A stretch of 64,000 nt of DNA from Macrocystis pyrifera (GCA_031763025.1 JASSKH010000010.1:2170001-2234000), one strand, 5' to 3'; positions 34,012 through 46,380 are shown, counted from the first letter of the stretch. Numbers and translations are program-made. The notes: generated from the sequence alone by a model not told the origin.

Positions 34012-34108
34012 TTAACCCTTGTAGAGCCGCAGTGTACATTTACCTAAATCTGACTCTACTTCCAAGTGGCTTGTCCCCATGTCGGGAGTACGGTCCTAAA
34101 GCGGTTAA
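34012..34108. mobile_element. 97-bp TTAA-bounded mini-element (piggyBac-like MITE)
   Basis: Bounded by TTAACCC... on the left and ...GGTTAA on the right, with inverted inner blocks ending in GTCCCCA...GGGAG. TTAA borders are characteristic of piggyBac-type insertion. Decayed relatives with GGACTGCAGTCCCG and TTGTCCCCAAA arms occur elsewhere in the window. Confidence 0.55.
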
Positions 34109-37000
34109 CAAGCTCCGGCCGTGTAGCTTAATTTTCGGTGTGTTGTCGTGAGCGGTGTGCGTCGGTAAGGCAAGACCCCTCTGCTGGACTGACCGTCGTC
34201 CTTATGAAAATATTTACGTCTTTTTTCACGAATTTCTTTTAGTTTTTGTTGTTAAGGTGTAGGTGTGTCCCGGCATTTTTGCCGCTTCACGGGGAGACAG
34301 CAGTGAGTAGTTGCGCATACAGACAGTACAGGATGCCTAGCGAGAAACCGGAGAGCCGGTCCAGGATTGGGTTCGTATTCGGAGAATGAGCGGGTGTGTT
34401 CTACTGCTGTACAGTAACCGCAGCTGCAACACCCCCAGAAGTGCCTTCTCGCCGGGAAAACATCGCCCTTGCTTTTTTACCACTTGGTGCGCTGTACCTG
34501 TCATTTTGTTTTGGGTTGATGCGATACTGTACAGAGAAAGGTATTTGGTGTCCACACCTCTTGCCCTATTGGTCGATTTTTTTTCGGGGAAACTTTGTGA
34601 TTGGTGGAAGGCCCCTGGTCGACGGGTGACTGGTGGCGTAGTCCAGGGTCGTGAGGTCAATTGATTCGGAAATTTCTCCGCTACGGTTGTTGATTGGTCT
34701 GTCACTGCTTTCCTCCCAACCTTTCTTGTGGTATCCTCGTCTCGTGTTTTTGTTTTGTTGCGTTCTGTATTGAGTCCAATGTTGTCTCTCCTATGAGTAA
34801 TATTAATTATTATTCCTACGTATTTTGCGAGTCCGAGAGGCGAGTCCGGAGGGGGAGTCAACATGTTTTTTTTCATTAACTGGTTGTGTGTCGGAAAAAC
34901 GCCTCCGTCTATTAATCCCGTTCTCTCCTCTTTTCTTCACGGTGACGTTAGCTCCGTTGGCGAACAAAACTAAAAAACACGGTACTTGGGGCACGTACAT
35001 ACGAGGCTTTTTTTTTTTTTTTTGTTGACGTACTGTTACAGAGGAGTGAAAAAAGTTGCGACGTCGCCGCCTGGCGCGATGTGCGATAGTATGAAGCATC
35101 GACAAATAACAGGTACCGATGTGTACGGAAACGTAAAAAAAACGGTTCGTTTGTGGATTCATGCGAGCAACAAAAGCGGCCCTTGCACTTGCGCAAAGGT
35201 TTATATTTTGTTTTCTTGGGGGGGGAACGACGCGGGGCTACTGTCCACGAAGAAGATGCAGCGTATGTACACGACAGCGTGCCCTTGCCGTTTGATGTTC
35301 TGAGCCTTTTTTGTTTGTTTGTTTGATTTGTTTTTTTTCCAAAGCATATACTTCGGAGTATATATATACATATATATGGTGCTACTTTTTTTTATGACCG
35401 TTCAATCAATGTGTCACGTTTTGGTGGTGTGTGTGGTTGTGGACTCTCGGGTCGTGAAAACGATACGAAACGCTCGGCGTTGAGCAGGCAAGGGATGCGG
35501 AGGGGCGGCGGGGGAGGGGGGGGGGGGGCGGGGAGGGGGGCGTAAATGCAACATCTGACAACTATATAAATATATTGATAGCCAACAAACGAGCACCAGG
35601 TAAAATATTTTATCGGTCACTATTTCGTGGCGTGATTTGTTTCCTTGGTAAATGATTTTCAGGGCGGCTTATTCGGGGGGGGGGGGGGGGGTTGCATACT
35701 TTTGACGTGACTATCTGCCGTCTGATAACTATGAAAAGCGCGAGCGAGCATGGAGAGGACGAAGATCGTCCTCACTTCACGAGAATCGTCCGCCATTTTT
35801 GCGGTTCCGCGAGGGAAAACATGGGGATGAAAATAACGACGGGGGATGGAAAAACAAATGTTGTTCGTGTTTGGCTGTTTTTTTCCTTTCTTGGTTGGTC
35901 GGTCGGCTTTGTTGGCTTGATCGTGTGACAACGGAGGAGGTGTCGTGTCGCGTGTTTTTCAATGTTGAAGTAGTTGCGCGTCCCGCTCCTGCTCCTGCGC
36001 ATTTTGTGAATGGAATTTATAATGCTGCGGGATGCCATCATGCTTTTGCGAACGCACGCAATAAGTACACCGTTTTTTTCGGCGCGCTTTCTTGATTCCA
36101 TGCAGCTTTTTTTCCAAGCCTTTTCTCTTGCGTGAGGGCGATGTATGCGCTTGCAATCGTTTTCTTGAGATGCTTGCTCCCAAGCGGGTGATGACCTCCG
36201 TTTCGCACACATACGAAGTATAATAGTAGTGACGTGTGTTTGTACCGTCTATATTTGCACGAACGAGCAGGAGAGGCACGGCATGATTTTGCTGAAAACA
36301 CGGAGGAAGCATTCACGACGCAGATATTTCTGTTGTGTATGTTGACTGCTGAGAAACGTCGCGGTCTCTTGACATGAAACATCGCACAAATAAATAGTCG
36401 TATGCGAAGCAGCCAGGTAGGTACTGCCCGGTGTTCGTGCATTTGTGTGCAGTTTGCGTGTAAAACTACTACTACTACTACTATTACTACTACTACTGAC
36501 ACAAGATTGCGGACAGTGGAGAGTTCGTCGAGCTCTCAACGCGTTCTTCCTAGCGAGGAGGGCTCGCCTTCATTTATTGTCGCTGTTTATGTGCTTCGTT
36601 CTTCTACTTACTACCACAGAAGAAGAAGCAGATACATACATACCTGGTACCTGGTACGCATTTACTTGCAAACAGCTACTAATTTGAAGACGCTGATGGA
36701 TTGAGCTGTTTATTCTTCTTCGGTCCATAGTGTTTCTCGCGTTCTTTCTATCTGTCTCGTTTTCTTTTCGTCGCCGGCTAGGAGGGCAAGGGTAACACCA
36801 GAAAAAAAAAGAGGAATGTTCAAAACAACAAACAAAAATCGTTTCGATGTGTGCACACCGGGAGAAGAAGGAGGGAATGGCGGCTTATTGACACCCTCTC
36901 CGAGCGCCCGAACTTTGTAATCGATTATGCAACTTGGATGGTTGTGTTGCTCACAGACCCCCCCCCCCCCCCAATTGCACAATACGGGGGCAAAACAACC

Positions 37001-37055
37001 TACTACGGGGAGTCATAGTAAATAGGACCAAATATTGTCAGTAAAAATAGTGAAA
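37001..37055. mobile_element. MITE, copy 9, left half
   Basis: Begins TACTACGGGG and stops at GTAAAAATAGTGAAA. The other half resumes at 37606, so the copy is split by an insertion of about 550 bp. Confidence 0.75.
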
Positions 37056-37605
37056 AGGAGAGGCCATCTCTCCTTCACAAGCGCCGTTTAGTGTGGGTAC
37101 AGCTCGCCGTAGGTAGGTGTGCTACTTGGGCGTGGGTATGGGGTACTTGTGGCAGCCGGGCAGATAAAGGGCAGCAGTACTATACTACACAAAATCCAGG
37201 TAATCTCAGTTCTGAGAAATGTGATAAGCCTCTCAGAACTGAGCTGATTTTCTGCCCCCTCCAGGAACTGAGGTCTAAAGTATCGATGATTTCCTGCCCA
37301 ATTAATAAACGGTTCTGATTTTTACGGCTTCAGAGATCGCTGAAAAAGACCGAAATAACGTCGCAAAAATTTGCCATAAAAGTTGGTCTATTATAATGCG
37401 AGTGAGACAGATACAAAAAATGAGAACTGAAACTCGGCACTGCCCTTTTCCTGCACCACTTGACATTCACCTGATCCTGTTCGTACTAAGATCGAATGGT
37501 GTATTCATGTTGCTAAAAAAAAAGTAATAACGAATTGGCACTGAGGCATATTTCCCTATCCGGAGCATGGGTGCCGGCAGGCGCCCATGTGGAGCCCTTG
37601 TATAT
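37056..37605. mobile_element. ~550-bp unidentified insertion inside a MITE
   Basis: This segment separates the two halves of one MITE, so it arrived after it. It begins with a perfect small hairpin (AGGAGAG...CTCTCCT) and carries another hairpin (GGGTGCC...GGCGCCC) near its right end. There is no long terminal repeat, poly-A tail or recognised coding frame. The family is unknown. Confidence 0.5.
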
Positions 37606-37662
37606 AAAATATATAGGTTTTTGTGTGTACCATAGGTCCTATTTAATGTGGTCCCCCGTAAC
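37606..37662. mobile_element. MITE, copy 9, right half
   Basis: Resumes at AAATATATAGGTTTTT and ends GTCCCCCGTAACA, completing the half at 37001-37055. Confidence 0.75.
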
Positions 37663-37665
37663 AGC

Positions 37666-38950
37666 AAACCCGCCCATAAGGTGACGTCAACCTCTCAACT
37701 CGGTACGCTTAATGGTGAGCTACATCGATCAGTGTCTCCACAAGAACTTGTTGACGCCCACATTGTGCAGGGGGGGAGGGGGGGGGGGGGGGAAGTGACG
37801 TCCATCTGTGATGGTCATAGCTTATAGTGCGTCCATATCATCAACCTTGATATCATATCCGGATGTGCGCGCCACCGGAATCCAGAGTCCTCTCGGCGCT
37901 TCGAGACCTTCTTTTCTCGACGCGAGGTGGACCTTATTGTTTGCTTCTTCCGCTACCGTGCCCGCCTGACCCGACCTCGCCCGGCGCGGGGGGGCTGCCC
38001 AACGGCCTTCTCGAGGGCTCGTGCGGCCGGCCCAAGCGCAGAACGACGTCGAACGGCGAAGGCGTCGGCCCGCTGGGCTGTTTCAAAACCTGAAACCCTT
38101 GCTTGCGAAGATGTGAGCATCGCACGAGCAAGAAAGGCATCATGTATGTGCTGGATCTACTGTAGTACTAATTGATTACGTGCCGAAACGTCGAGAGGAA
38201 GAGCAGCTTTATTCCTTACGTGCACGGTGGAGACTAAGAGCAGAGGCTCCTACCACGCTGGGAAAACCCCTGGTTTTCCATACAAGAAACGCCTCCCAAC
38301 GACTACAAAGAATACGATCTCGATACCTTAACCCAGGTAATTACCGGCCTTTCAGCCTCATTCAAACCAGTACCAAAACACTAGCCCACTTTGATGAGCC
38401 GTATAAGCAGAATTATGGGAACTTTATAGAAACCCCGATTCCACGAGCTAAAGCATGAGTCGGAGGTGCGGCTCCTCAAAACCCGCTCCCACACCTCTGA
38501 ACGGCGAGGCAACGAAGCCGGCAAGGTACGCCAAAAAACGAAGAAAGAACGAAAGGCCTAGCCGTAAGGGTCAGGAATGAATCGTCAACGAGAAAGCCAT
38601 CGCCGTGCCACCCGCAAGAGGGTAGAGCGAGAAAGTGTCTGCGGAAAAGTGAAAGGTCAACACAGTAGCGAGGCGGTCCTCTGTTGTGCCCCTGTATGCG
38701 TTGTCAGTTTTGTACAGATCGCCCCAGCTCCCGAGCGGGGTGGAGGTCGGCAAGACGAGGGACTGTTTGAGACTGATTTTCTGCCTCGCATTCCACTGAC
38801 TGTCAGTACCAGAACACTCTGGGGAACCAAAACGCAAATAATAACGTACCCCTCTCTACGAAAATGAAAATATAAGGATCACTTATACATTATTATAAAG
38901 ACCAACCGGTCCCCATATTTAAGCCCATAGTGGCACTTTTTTCTTGTTCT
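37666..38950. other. Repeat-poor stretch of unknown nature
   Basis: Apart from one G run at 37770-37792 there are no repeats, and frames of up to about 96 codons lie on both strands. The words GAGCCGTATAAG at 38397 recall a group II intron domain V, but the rest of that hairpin does not match, so no call is made. Confidence 0.3.
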
Positions 38951-38954
38951 GTTT

Positions 38955-39145
38955 GCCGTCCTCAGCAGCGTGCAGCTCCTATTCCCAATCATGCGGTTCA
39001 CACATAAAGGTCAAGCAACTAGAATCCAATGTCTTGAAACATGCAAGGTGCTATCAATCAGACCTGAACACTCGACAGAACTTATGCCAACTACAATGCA
39101 GTCCCCCTTGTGAATGACTCTTGCTGACTCCTATCCGACGTGTGT
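38955..39145 (+). repeat. Dispersed repeat pair, copy 2
   Basis: Same block order as 11136-11325: CAGCGTGCAGCTCCTA, CACACATAAAGG, ATCAGACCTGAACACTCGA, CTTGCTGACTCCTATCC. Confidence 0.6.
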
Positions 39146-39376
39146 ACGTATACGACAGAAAATGACGCAAGTAAGGTTTTCGCTACTGCTGTAGGATCCA
39201 CCGGCAGAAGGTTGTGAGCCCACGCTGGGACATGGCATCGACAGAAGCAGCATCATCAGCTGGCTGGAAGCATGGAAAACAATGAAGTAGTATACTATAG
39301 TGGCTCAGTACTCGTAAAATAGTGCTCGTAATAGGAGTAGTAGTAGTCGTAACCGTAGTAATAGTAGTAAGCGTAG

Positions 39377-39485
39377 TATTACGGGGGACCATAGTAAACA
39401 GGACCAAATATTGTTAGTAAAAATACCTAAATATATAGGTTTTTATGTATGCCATAGGTCCTGTTAACTATGGACCCCCGTAATA
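39377..39485. mobile_element. MITE, copy 10
   Basis: Both inverted ends are well kept. The two arms come from different subtypes (left AGTAAACAGG, right AACTATGGACC). Confidence 0.85.
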
Positions 39486-39863
39486 GTATACCTGGTAGTA
39501 TTGTAAGTTGTAGCTGTAGTAGCAGCAGCAGTGACAGAGCCTTAGTACAGCAGTATATAGTAGCGCTCCCTTCAAGCAGTACAAGTGCAGCCAGAGCTTT
39601 ATCTAACACTGGTAGGGCTTGGTAGGTCTTTAGCAGGAACGGCGGCAGTGCCGTGTCGTGGGTGGACGTCACACGCACGATTTACATAACGACAACGAGA
39701 AGGATAACGTGGCAGCGGCAGCAGTGTGGTCACGTTCACGTCGTTTTGGCAATTACGACAATTCCACTGGATCTGTCACCTGGTTTTTTTTCGGCATTAT
39801 TACATGTGTTGAGGTTCATTCAATATACGATCATCGACTTCGCCTATTGTGATGGCGCATTAC

Positions 39864-39872
39864 TACTACTAT

Positions 39873-39911
<39 letters not shown>

Positions 39912-39979
39912 CACTACCACTACCACTACTACTACTACTACTGCCACTACTGCTACTACTACTACTACTACTGCTACTG

Positions 39980-40016
<37 letters not shown>

Positions 40017-40020
40017 CACT
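39864..40020. repeat. (ACT)n microsatellite with variants
   Basis: About 150 bp of TAC triplets interrupted by CAC and TGC. It explains the poly-Tyr, poly-Leu and poly-Val frames on both strands. Confidence 0.95.
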
Positions 40021-40570
40021 ACTGTGGTGCTATTTCGACTATTCGCACAGTACATCCCCAACCTCAACAAAATGCCGTCAACCCCTTGGCCGTGTACAGT
40101 CGCTTTTGCGGCCTCCGCTTATTCTACCGTACCTACATATATCACCCATTGCGGACATAGCAGGAGCAGCAGCGGGCATGAGCCCGCCGCGGCGTCCCCC
40201 CCCTTGTGTGTATGCGCTGAGAGGGTTTTTTCCCAAACGAGAAATAAGAAAAACATGCGCGGGTTTCCCCCCCTTGGTTGATGCACGAGCAAATTTTGGT
40301 TCCAACGTCTCGTCTGTAGGTTATTGTCTTGTTGGCTTTCCTCCGGCCAACCAGCTGGGGAGGATGTAATGGTGTTCTTCTATGTACTGCAGTGGATCCA
40401 AGCCGGGTTTCCGGCGGAGGCGTGATGACAGGTAGCTCAACGGGGACAATGACGAGAGTCAGTCCCGGAGATGTCAGTAAACCTGCGAATATTCGAGCAG
40501 GGAGCTTTATAAAAAGCTCTTCCGGCCACACTTCTTCCTTCCCGTCCTCTTCTATCGTTTGCTATTAACA

Positions 40571-40905
40571 TTTTTTTTTTTTTTTAATCATTACTTTTCA
40601 CGTTCCAGCCTAACTCGTAGGAGGGTTTTACCCTCAGCGATCTTCTGGACAAGCCGTGCGTGGTCACAGGTGTCGTCTCTTCTCTCCCCGGTACGTGCCT
40701 TTAATTTTTTGTCGCGCATAGGGGTTCAGCATTCCCACTGCTCGTCGATTTTCATCGAATGTAGCTAACTCACGCTCTCGCGCTTTCCGCTAATCAAGCT
40801 TTTTGTGCAAGAAAGAGTCCCTACGAGCATGCACTCGGTGAGACCCGAACCCACGAAATTGATCTTGATAGACACGCGCACCACCTACCAAGCCACTGGT
40901 GAAGT
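40571..40905 (-). mobile_element. tRNA-derived SINE, complete-looking copy
   Basis: On the minus strand an A-box-like motif TGGCTTGGTAGG (within 40896-40881) and a B-box-like motif GGTTCGGGTCT (40851-40841) lie at tRNA-like spacing. They are followed by a ~230-bp body shared with 1065-1275 and a poly-A tail (T run 40571-40585 on plus). This is the RNA polymerase III promoter plus tail layout of a SINE. The tRNA fold is not fully intact, so this is not called a tRNA gene. Confidence 0.65.
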
Positions 40906-41443
40906 ACCAGGTATCAAGAACCAGCTAAATATGGCAGAAGAATGACTGACTTGAGCGCAAGCGAGATGAGGGCTCAGTTGCACCTCGGGCAGCCATGGAT
41001 TATAAGCCCCCACCCACGCAGGTACATATAACAGTAGTCTATGCATGGACTAGGCAAAGCATCGGCATGCCTGATTTCGGCAAGTTTCGGCGTACAGTGG
41101 GCGCCCGAGGTGAAGAAACATTGTGTTTTCAAGAAAAACAGGCTCGGGTCGGCACGAACAACAACAAGAAGATCGGGTCATGACACGCAGCTCAACAGCG
41201 GGACCAACTCTAAATCCTGTACAACATAGTTAGCTCGAGGTCGGAAAAAAAGTAAGACATTTGGGCGCGGACATCGAAAGGACGCTTTTTGACACAGGGC
41301 GCGTGTGGGCCCGTCGAAAGCTTCTGCATGCACCATTTCGTCAAACATCGTGATGATGGTGGTAGAGGGGTACCAGCGGACGTGGAATACGCGTACAGTC
41401 AGTGCTGCTGCATGCAAAACCGGAGAACATGCGAGTACAGTAC

Positions 41444-41566
41444 ATTACGGGGGGGCATAGTAAATAGGACTTACGGTACATGCACACAAAAAAACTATCA
41501 GGTATGTCGTATTTACCTATTTCTACAAACAATATTTAGTCCTATTTGCTATGGTCCCCCGTAATA
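41444..41566. mobile_element. MITE, copy 11 (long)
   Basis: Complete ends with a slightly longer centre (about 120 bp). Confidence 0.8.
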
Positions 41567-41850
41567 ATACCACGCGACATGTGTCAAGGATACGGGAGTT
41601 GAGAAAATTCAGGCTGAGTTCTTTTCAAAAATTAAGATTTTTCAGCTACGAGCATGATGAATGTGAGCGTTTGAATTTGCGCTCAGCGAGGAACGCGTCG
41701 TCTCTAAATCCTGCCGGTACACTAAAAAAAGCCTCCAAGAGGCTATCTATGCTCGACGTTGACATCACGATACGCCGCGAGCCTTGTTTACACGTACGAG
41801 TAGCCTATACAAGATTTTTTTTAACTTCACTTTCGCGTAGTGCAATAAAG

Positions 41851-41985
41851 AATACGTGGGGAATGGAAATTGGGAAACGACCGGCAGGGAGAAGCGTATG
41901 AGGGATACTACTGATTCACAGAAAGATATTCGGTTTATATAGGAACGGCATCTACGCTATATTGTCGGAAGGAAAATATAATAAT
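41851..41985 (-). repeat. Dispersed repeat, copy 2 of 2
   Basis: The inverted match to 7893-8022, including the block GGTTTATATAGGAACGGCAT. Confidence 0.65.
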
Positions 41986-42513
41986 ACGTACGAGTGTTCC
42001 ATATGGCGACGTTGTTTACGATGATGCCTGATGCGGTATGTGCCCACGCGGCCTGGGATACCTCCATATTCCGGAGCGGGCCGGGCTCTCTCTCGCGACG
42101 CTTTTGGAACCCCGATCCCTCCATCTATTTCCGAGCGAACTCGTGTATCGTATGCATACACTCGCCGCATCCGTCTCCCGGCCTTTCTCGTCCTGGGTCG
42201 GCTCCTTCTCTCCCGCGCTATGGGCGTCCAACTTGTAGTACGGCAGTCTTGAGTGTACCCATACCTGGTACGTACGTGGCCCCTCTGCTGCTGCTGCGCA
42301 AGCAAATGCAAGCACACAGGAAACCCCCTCGAACGTGACTGAGTTATAATACAAGTCCACTCGAGAGCGTATGAGTTGTAACACACGAAATCCGCTCAAA
42401 AGTGCCACGAGTTATACCATGCAGTAAAGTCTCATCAAAAGTGCACCACGGGTACGTCTGAGCTACCGTACGCAGAACAGAAACACTCTCATATATATAT
42501 ATATATGCTGTTG

Positions 42514-43312
42514 AGGGCTTTTCGCGGGTCAGGTCAAATCTCACGGGTCGGGTCGGGTCGGGTCGGGTTAGCGGACCCGACCCGACCCGCGAGATTTTGA
42601 AAGCCTCTTGACCCGACCCGACCCGACCCGACCCGACCCGACCCGCGAGATTTCAAAACCTCCTGACCCGACCCTACCCGACCCGCCACCTTTTCGGATT
42701 GACCCGTGAGACACGGGTTTCACGCGGGTCGGGTAACCTTGACCCGCGAGACTATTTATCTTGACCGCAGGCCCGACCTGCGGATCCGGCCCGTGGGTCG
42801 ACACTTCAAACACAATTTAATATTCATTTTTGTGCCCAGAAGCGATATGTGGCCTGGCTGTAGTGGGTATTAATGGATGCGGGCATGCGTATATGGATTT
42901 GGCAGTGTTTTAATGTTTGAATAAGATAGCAAAGATGTATTATTGGGTATTCGTCTGAGAAAAGCCTTTGGGTAAGAGAGCGGGAAGTACTTTGAGTGTC
43001 GGATCCGCGGGTCGGATGCGCGGGTCCGACCCGCGGGTCAGCAGAAAAGAACTCGCGGGTCACGCGGGCCCGACCCGCGAGTGACCCGTTTTCTCGCGGG
43101 TCATGACCTGACTCGACCCGTGAGCTTTTCATCACCTCTTGACCCGACCCGCCCCGACCCGTGAGCTTTGAAAAAACTCTTGACCCTACCCGACCCGATC
43201 CGTGAGATTTGAAAAACTCTTGACCCGACCCGACCCGTGAGATTTTAAAACTTCCTGACCCGACCCGACTCGACCCGTGACATTTTGAACACCCCGTGAC
43301 CCGCGAAACGCC
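42514..43312. mobile_element. GGGTC-rich foldback element, copy A (~800 bp)
   Basis: Ends AGGGCTTTTCGCGGGTCA and, inverted, TGACCCGCGAAACGCCT. Both arms are packed with GGGTC/GACCC pentamers separated by GTGAGATTTTGAAA-like spacers. The unique centre (GGCCTGGCTGTAGTGGGTA) is shared with copy B. No coding function is claimed for the long frames that cross it. Confidence 0.65.
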
Positions 43313-44148
43313 TTGTTTTTTTGTTGTCATTCGCGATGAAGAACCTTTGAGAGTAAGCTCATATATACCAGGTAGGAACAAAACGACCGGTACGTACGTA
43401 CCTGGCACGGTAGCAGAGATATAGCACAGACTGTGTTTGGGGGGGGTGACTTAATGCTACACATGCACCACATTGGGTTTGTGCGTTGCATTGCTTTGGG
43501 TCCGGTCCGTAAGTAAGCACATTTTTTTGGTTCAATCGTCCGTGTATCTGTTGTCGCAGTGCACTCACCGCGTGACAAGCCCAAAATCGCGTGGGTTTAG
43601 CAATGATGGTCTCATCTTTCAATTACTTCTAGTACGGAACAAGTAAAAATCCGTAAGCTGATTCCAAGTAGGCTTTGTTTTCTTCGCTCGTGACAAGCCG
43701 ACTTCCCTGGTCTCTTCTCTGCTTTGGCCTCATCCCGGGGCGGTCTTAACCCCTCTTAGTGCTGACGTGTGCAATACCAAATTTTTTTTATTATAATTTC
43801 AAGTAAATTGTCACCCCAAGGGGAGTGAGTGCAGCAAGCAGTCCTTCGGGCCTAGAGGGCTTTTACATTGGATTTTTGTCGTAGCGACCATCATTTACGG
43901 GAATCTTCGTCGTCAGGTGTTGATGTGCGTCGGTATCACAAGAGAGACGTTGGGCATTCGTTTGGCGGTTTAACCAACACGAACGGCTCTCCTCGCTCCT
44001 TGCCATTGACCAACGTACAGCTCAACCGGCTTTGCTTCGTTCGTGTTTGGACGATGATCTTCCAGTGATCGCCGTACGTACTTACCAGGTACATAAAAGA
44101 AAAAACGAAAAAAGAACCAAAAACGAAGCTTTGAGATCGTAAAATTCA

Positions 44149-45110
44149 GGGCTTTCGCGGGTCAGGTCAAATCTCACGGGTCGGGTCGGGTCGGGTCGGG
44201 TCAGCTGACCCGACCCCGCCCGACCCGCGAAAATTTTGAGGTATGTTGACTTGACCCGGCCCGACCCGCCAGATTTTGAAAGACTCTTGACCGGACCCGA
44301 CCCGACCCGACCCGTGAGATTAAAAAAACTATTGATCCGACCCGACCCGACCCGTGAGATTTGAAAATCTCCTGACCCGATCCGACCCGACCCGCGAAAT
44401 TTAAAAACCTCCTGACCCGACCCGACCCGATCCGCCACCTTTCGATAGACCCGTGAGACACGGGTTTCATGCGGGTCGGTTCACCTCGACCCGCGAGACC
44501 ATTCATCTTGAACCGCAGGTTCGACCCGCGGATCTGACCGGCGGGTCGACACTTCAAAAACAATTTCATTTTCATTTTCGTGCCCCGCAGGGATAAATGG
44601 CCTGGCTGTAGTGGGTACGGATGGATGCGGACATGCGTATATGAATTCGGTAGTGTTTGGATGTTTGAACATGATACCAAAGGAGTATTACTGAATATTG
44701 GCGCGAGAGAAGCTTTTGAGTACGAGCGGGAAGTGTTTTGAGTGTCGGATCCGCGAGCCGGATGCGCGGGTCCGACCCGAGGGACAGCAGAAAACAACTC
44801 GCGGGTCATGCTGGCCCGACCCGCGAGTGACCCGCTTCTCGCAGGTAATGACTTGACCCGACCCGTAAGCTGTTCATCACCTCTTGACTCGACCTGACCC
44901 GACCCGTGAGATGTGAAAAATTCTTGACCCGACCCGACCCGACCCGTGAGATTTGAAAAACTCTTGGCCCGACCCACCCAATTTGAAAAACCTCTTGACC
45001 CGACCCGATCCGACACGCGAGAATTTGAACACTCCCTGACCCGACCCAACCCGTGACGTTTTGAACACCACGTGACCCGACCCGTCGGGTCATGACCCGC
45101 GACAAGTCCC
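44149..45110. mobile_element. GGGTC-rich foldback element, copy B (~960 bp)
   Basis: The same left end (AGGGCTTTCGCGGGTCA), the same centre and the same pentamer-filled arms as copy A at 42514-43312, in the same orientation. Confidence 0.65.
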
Positions 45111-46144
45111 GGAAAAATTAGTACTAAAAAAAACTTATCTTTGCAAGCTTGGTGGGATAACTCGATCGCGCGTTATACAGGCTGTGTAGGTTTTATTTTA
45201 ATAGAGTTGTCTACAAATTGTTGCAGGTTTGAAAGCAACGAAATATATATACCTGGTACATAATATATATATATATGTTATATAATATACACGTTATATT
45301 ATACCATCTAAGTACACAGGGTACATTATATTTTCCCCACTCTTTTCCCCTGTGAAGTTCCCACGAGAGTAAAGCCAATCCCACTTTTAAACGGCGCACC
45401 AGAGGCCTCCGCCTTCATCCCCCACCCAAAAAATGCCTCCGCGGTCTTCACGGTCCGGTACCGTAGCGTGCGCAATCGAGTTATATTATATCACACGCAG
45501 CCTGCACAAGTGAATTTAGACGAAACTCTCGAGAGCTCACAGCCAATGAGAACTTGATAAAGTGTTTTTTTTTTTTGTTTTTTTTTAAAAATATTTTCGA
45601 ATACACTCTTGAGGTATACAGGGGTAACACCCATATACCTGGTCGTTTTGGCCATACTCGGGTAAGGAAGTACCCGGACCCCTCCCGCAAGCCATCAGGG
45701 GGTAAGCATGTACATACCCGGGTACGCCACTGTGGCTATACATCCTGTTGAACATACCCTCCTCGAAAAAAAAAAACACCATGCTCATCCCCCCCCATGT
45801 AACCTACCCGAAACATGTGGTGAAAAACCGGAGTTGGAAGAAAGAAGAGAACCAGGTGCAAAAAAAACAACAACAAACAATTCAAGGTCACACACAAAGA
45901 AAAAAAAAAAAAAAAAAAACGATTCAAGGCCCGTCGGAAAAAAAAACGGGCCAAAACAACTTCTCGCTCAAAAGGGGCTTCTGACCGCCGTAACCCTAGG
46001 ACAGGCAGCAAGCTATACCTGGTAGAGGTGAGCAAAACCCACTTGTCGGTGTGCTTTTTCGTAAGAAACTCTCCGACTGCTGCAGTGCCGAGGCACGCGC
46101 GGTAGATCGCCATCATATCAAATCACACAACACCCCCATAATAC
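45111..46144. other. No gene seen
   Basis: Contains AT repeats near 45265 and several TACCTGGTA words (45250, 45640, 46015). A/T runs interrupt all frames. Confidence 0.4.
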
Positions 46145-46380
46145 GCGTTACATGCATGGCCGGATAAACGATAATACTATCGGATATTTGACATCACTAT
46201 TAATAATATCGGACATCGGATATCAGACACAAAAAATATCGGGATATCGAATATATCTGACATGAAAAATATCGGGATATCTGATAGAAAAAATATCGGG
46301 GATACCGGACATCTGACATGAAAAAAAAAAAAAAAAAAGTATCGGGATATCTGACATCGATAATACTATAACCGTAATAT
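46145..46380. repeat. Imperfect ~25-bp tandem repeat (ATATCGGGATATCTGACATGA)
   Basis: Seven or more degenerate units with GGATATC and GACAT cores. Similar ATATCGAT-rich sequence reappears at 49060-49420 and 49595-49715, next to the end of the phosphatase gene. Confidence 0.75.

Larger units (their letters stand above)
32903..36960. other. Downstream of the surface-protein gene; no gene supported
   Basis: The first part probably contains the 3' UTR. It then holds hexamer and G runs (33395-33850), the TTAA mini-element (34012-34108) and AT/GC-neutral sequence with only short frames. No poly-A signal could be chosen with confidence. Confidence 0.4.

Noticed and set aside
34337-34876. 179-codon minus-strand frame
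   Set aside because: No recognisable motif, biased composition or conserved features; likely chance.
38390-38430. Group II intron domain V
   Set aside because: Only GAGCCGTAT matches; the return strand of the hairpin does not pair as required.
39653-40369. 238-codon frame with long poly-Leu, and an opposite poly-Val frame
   Set aside because: Produced by the (TAC)n microsatellite; no start context, splice sites or motif.
44201-45049. 282-codon frame with RVGSG repeats
   Set aside because: Product of GGGTC pentamers in a foldback element.
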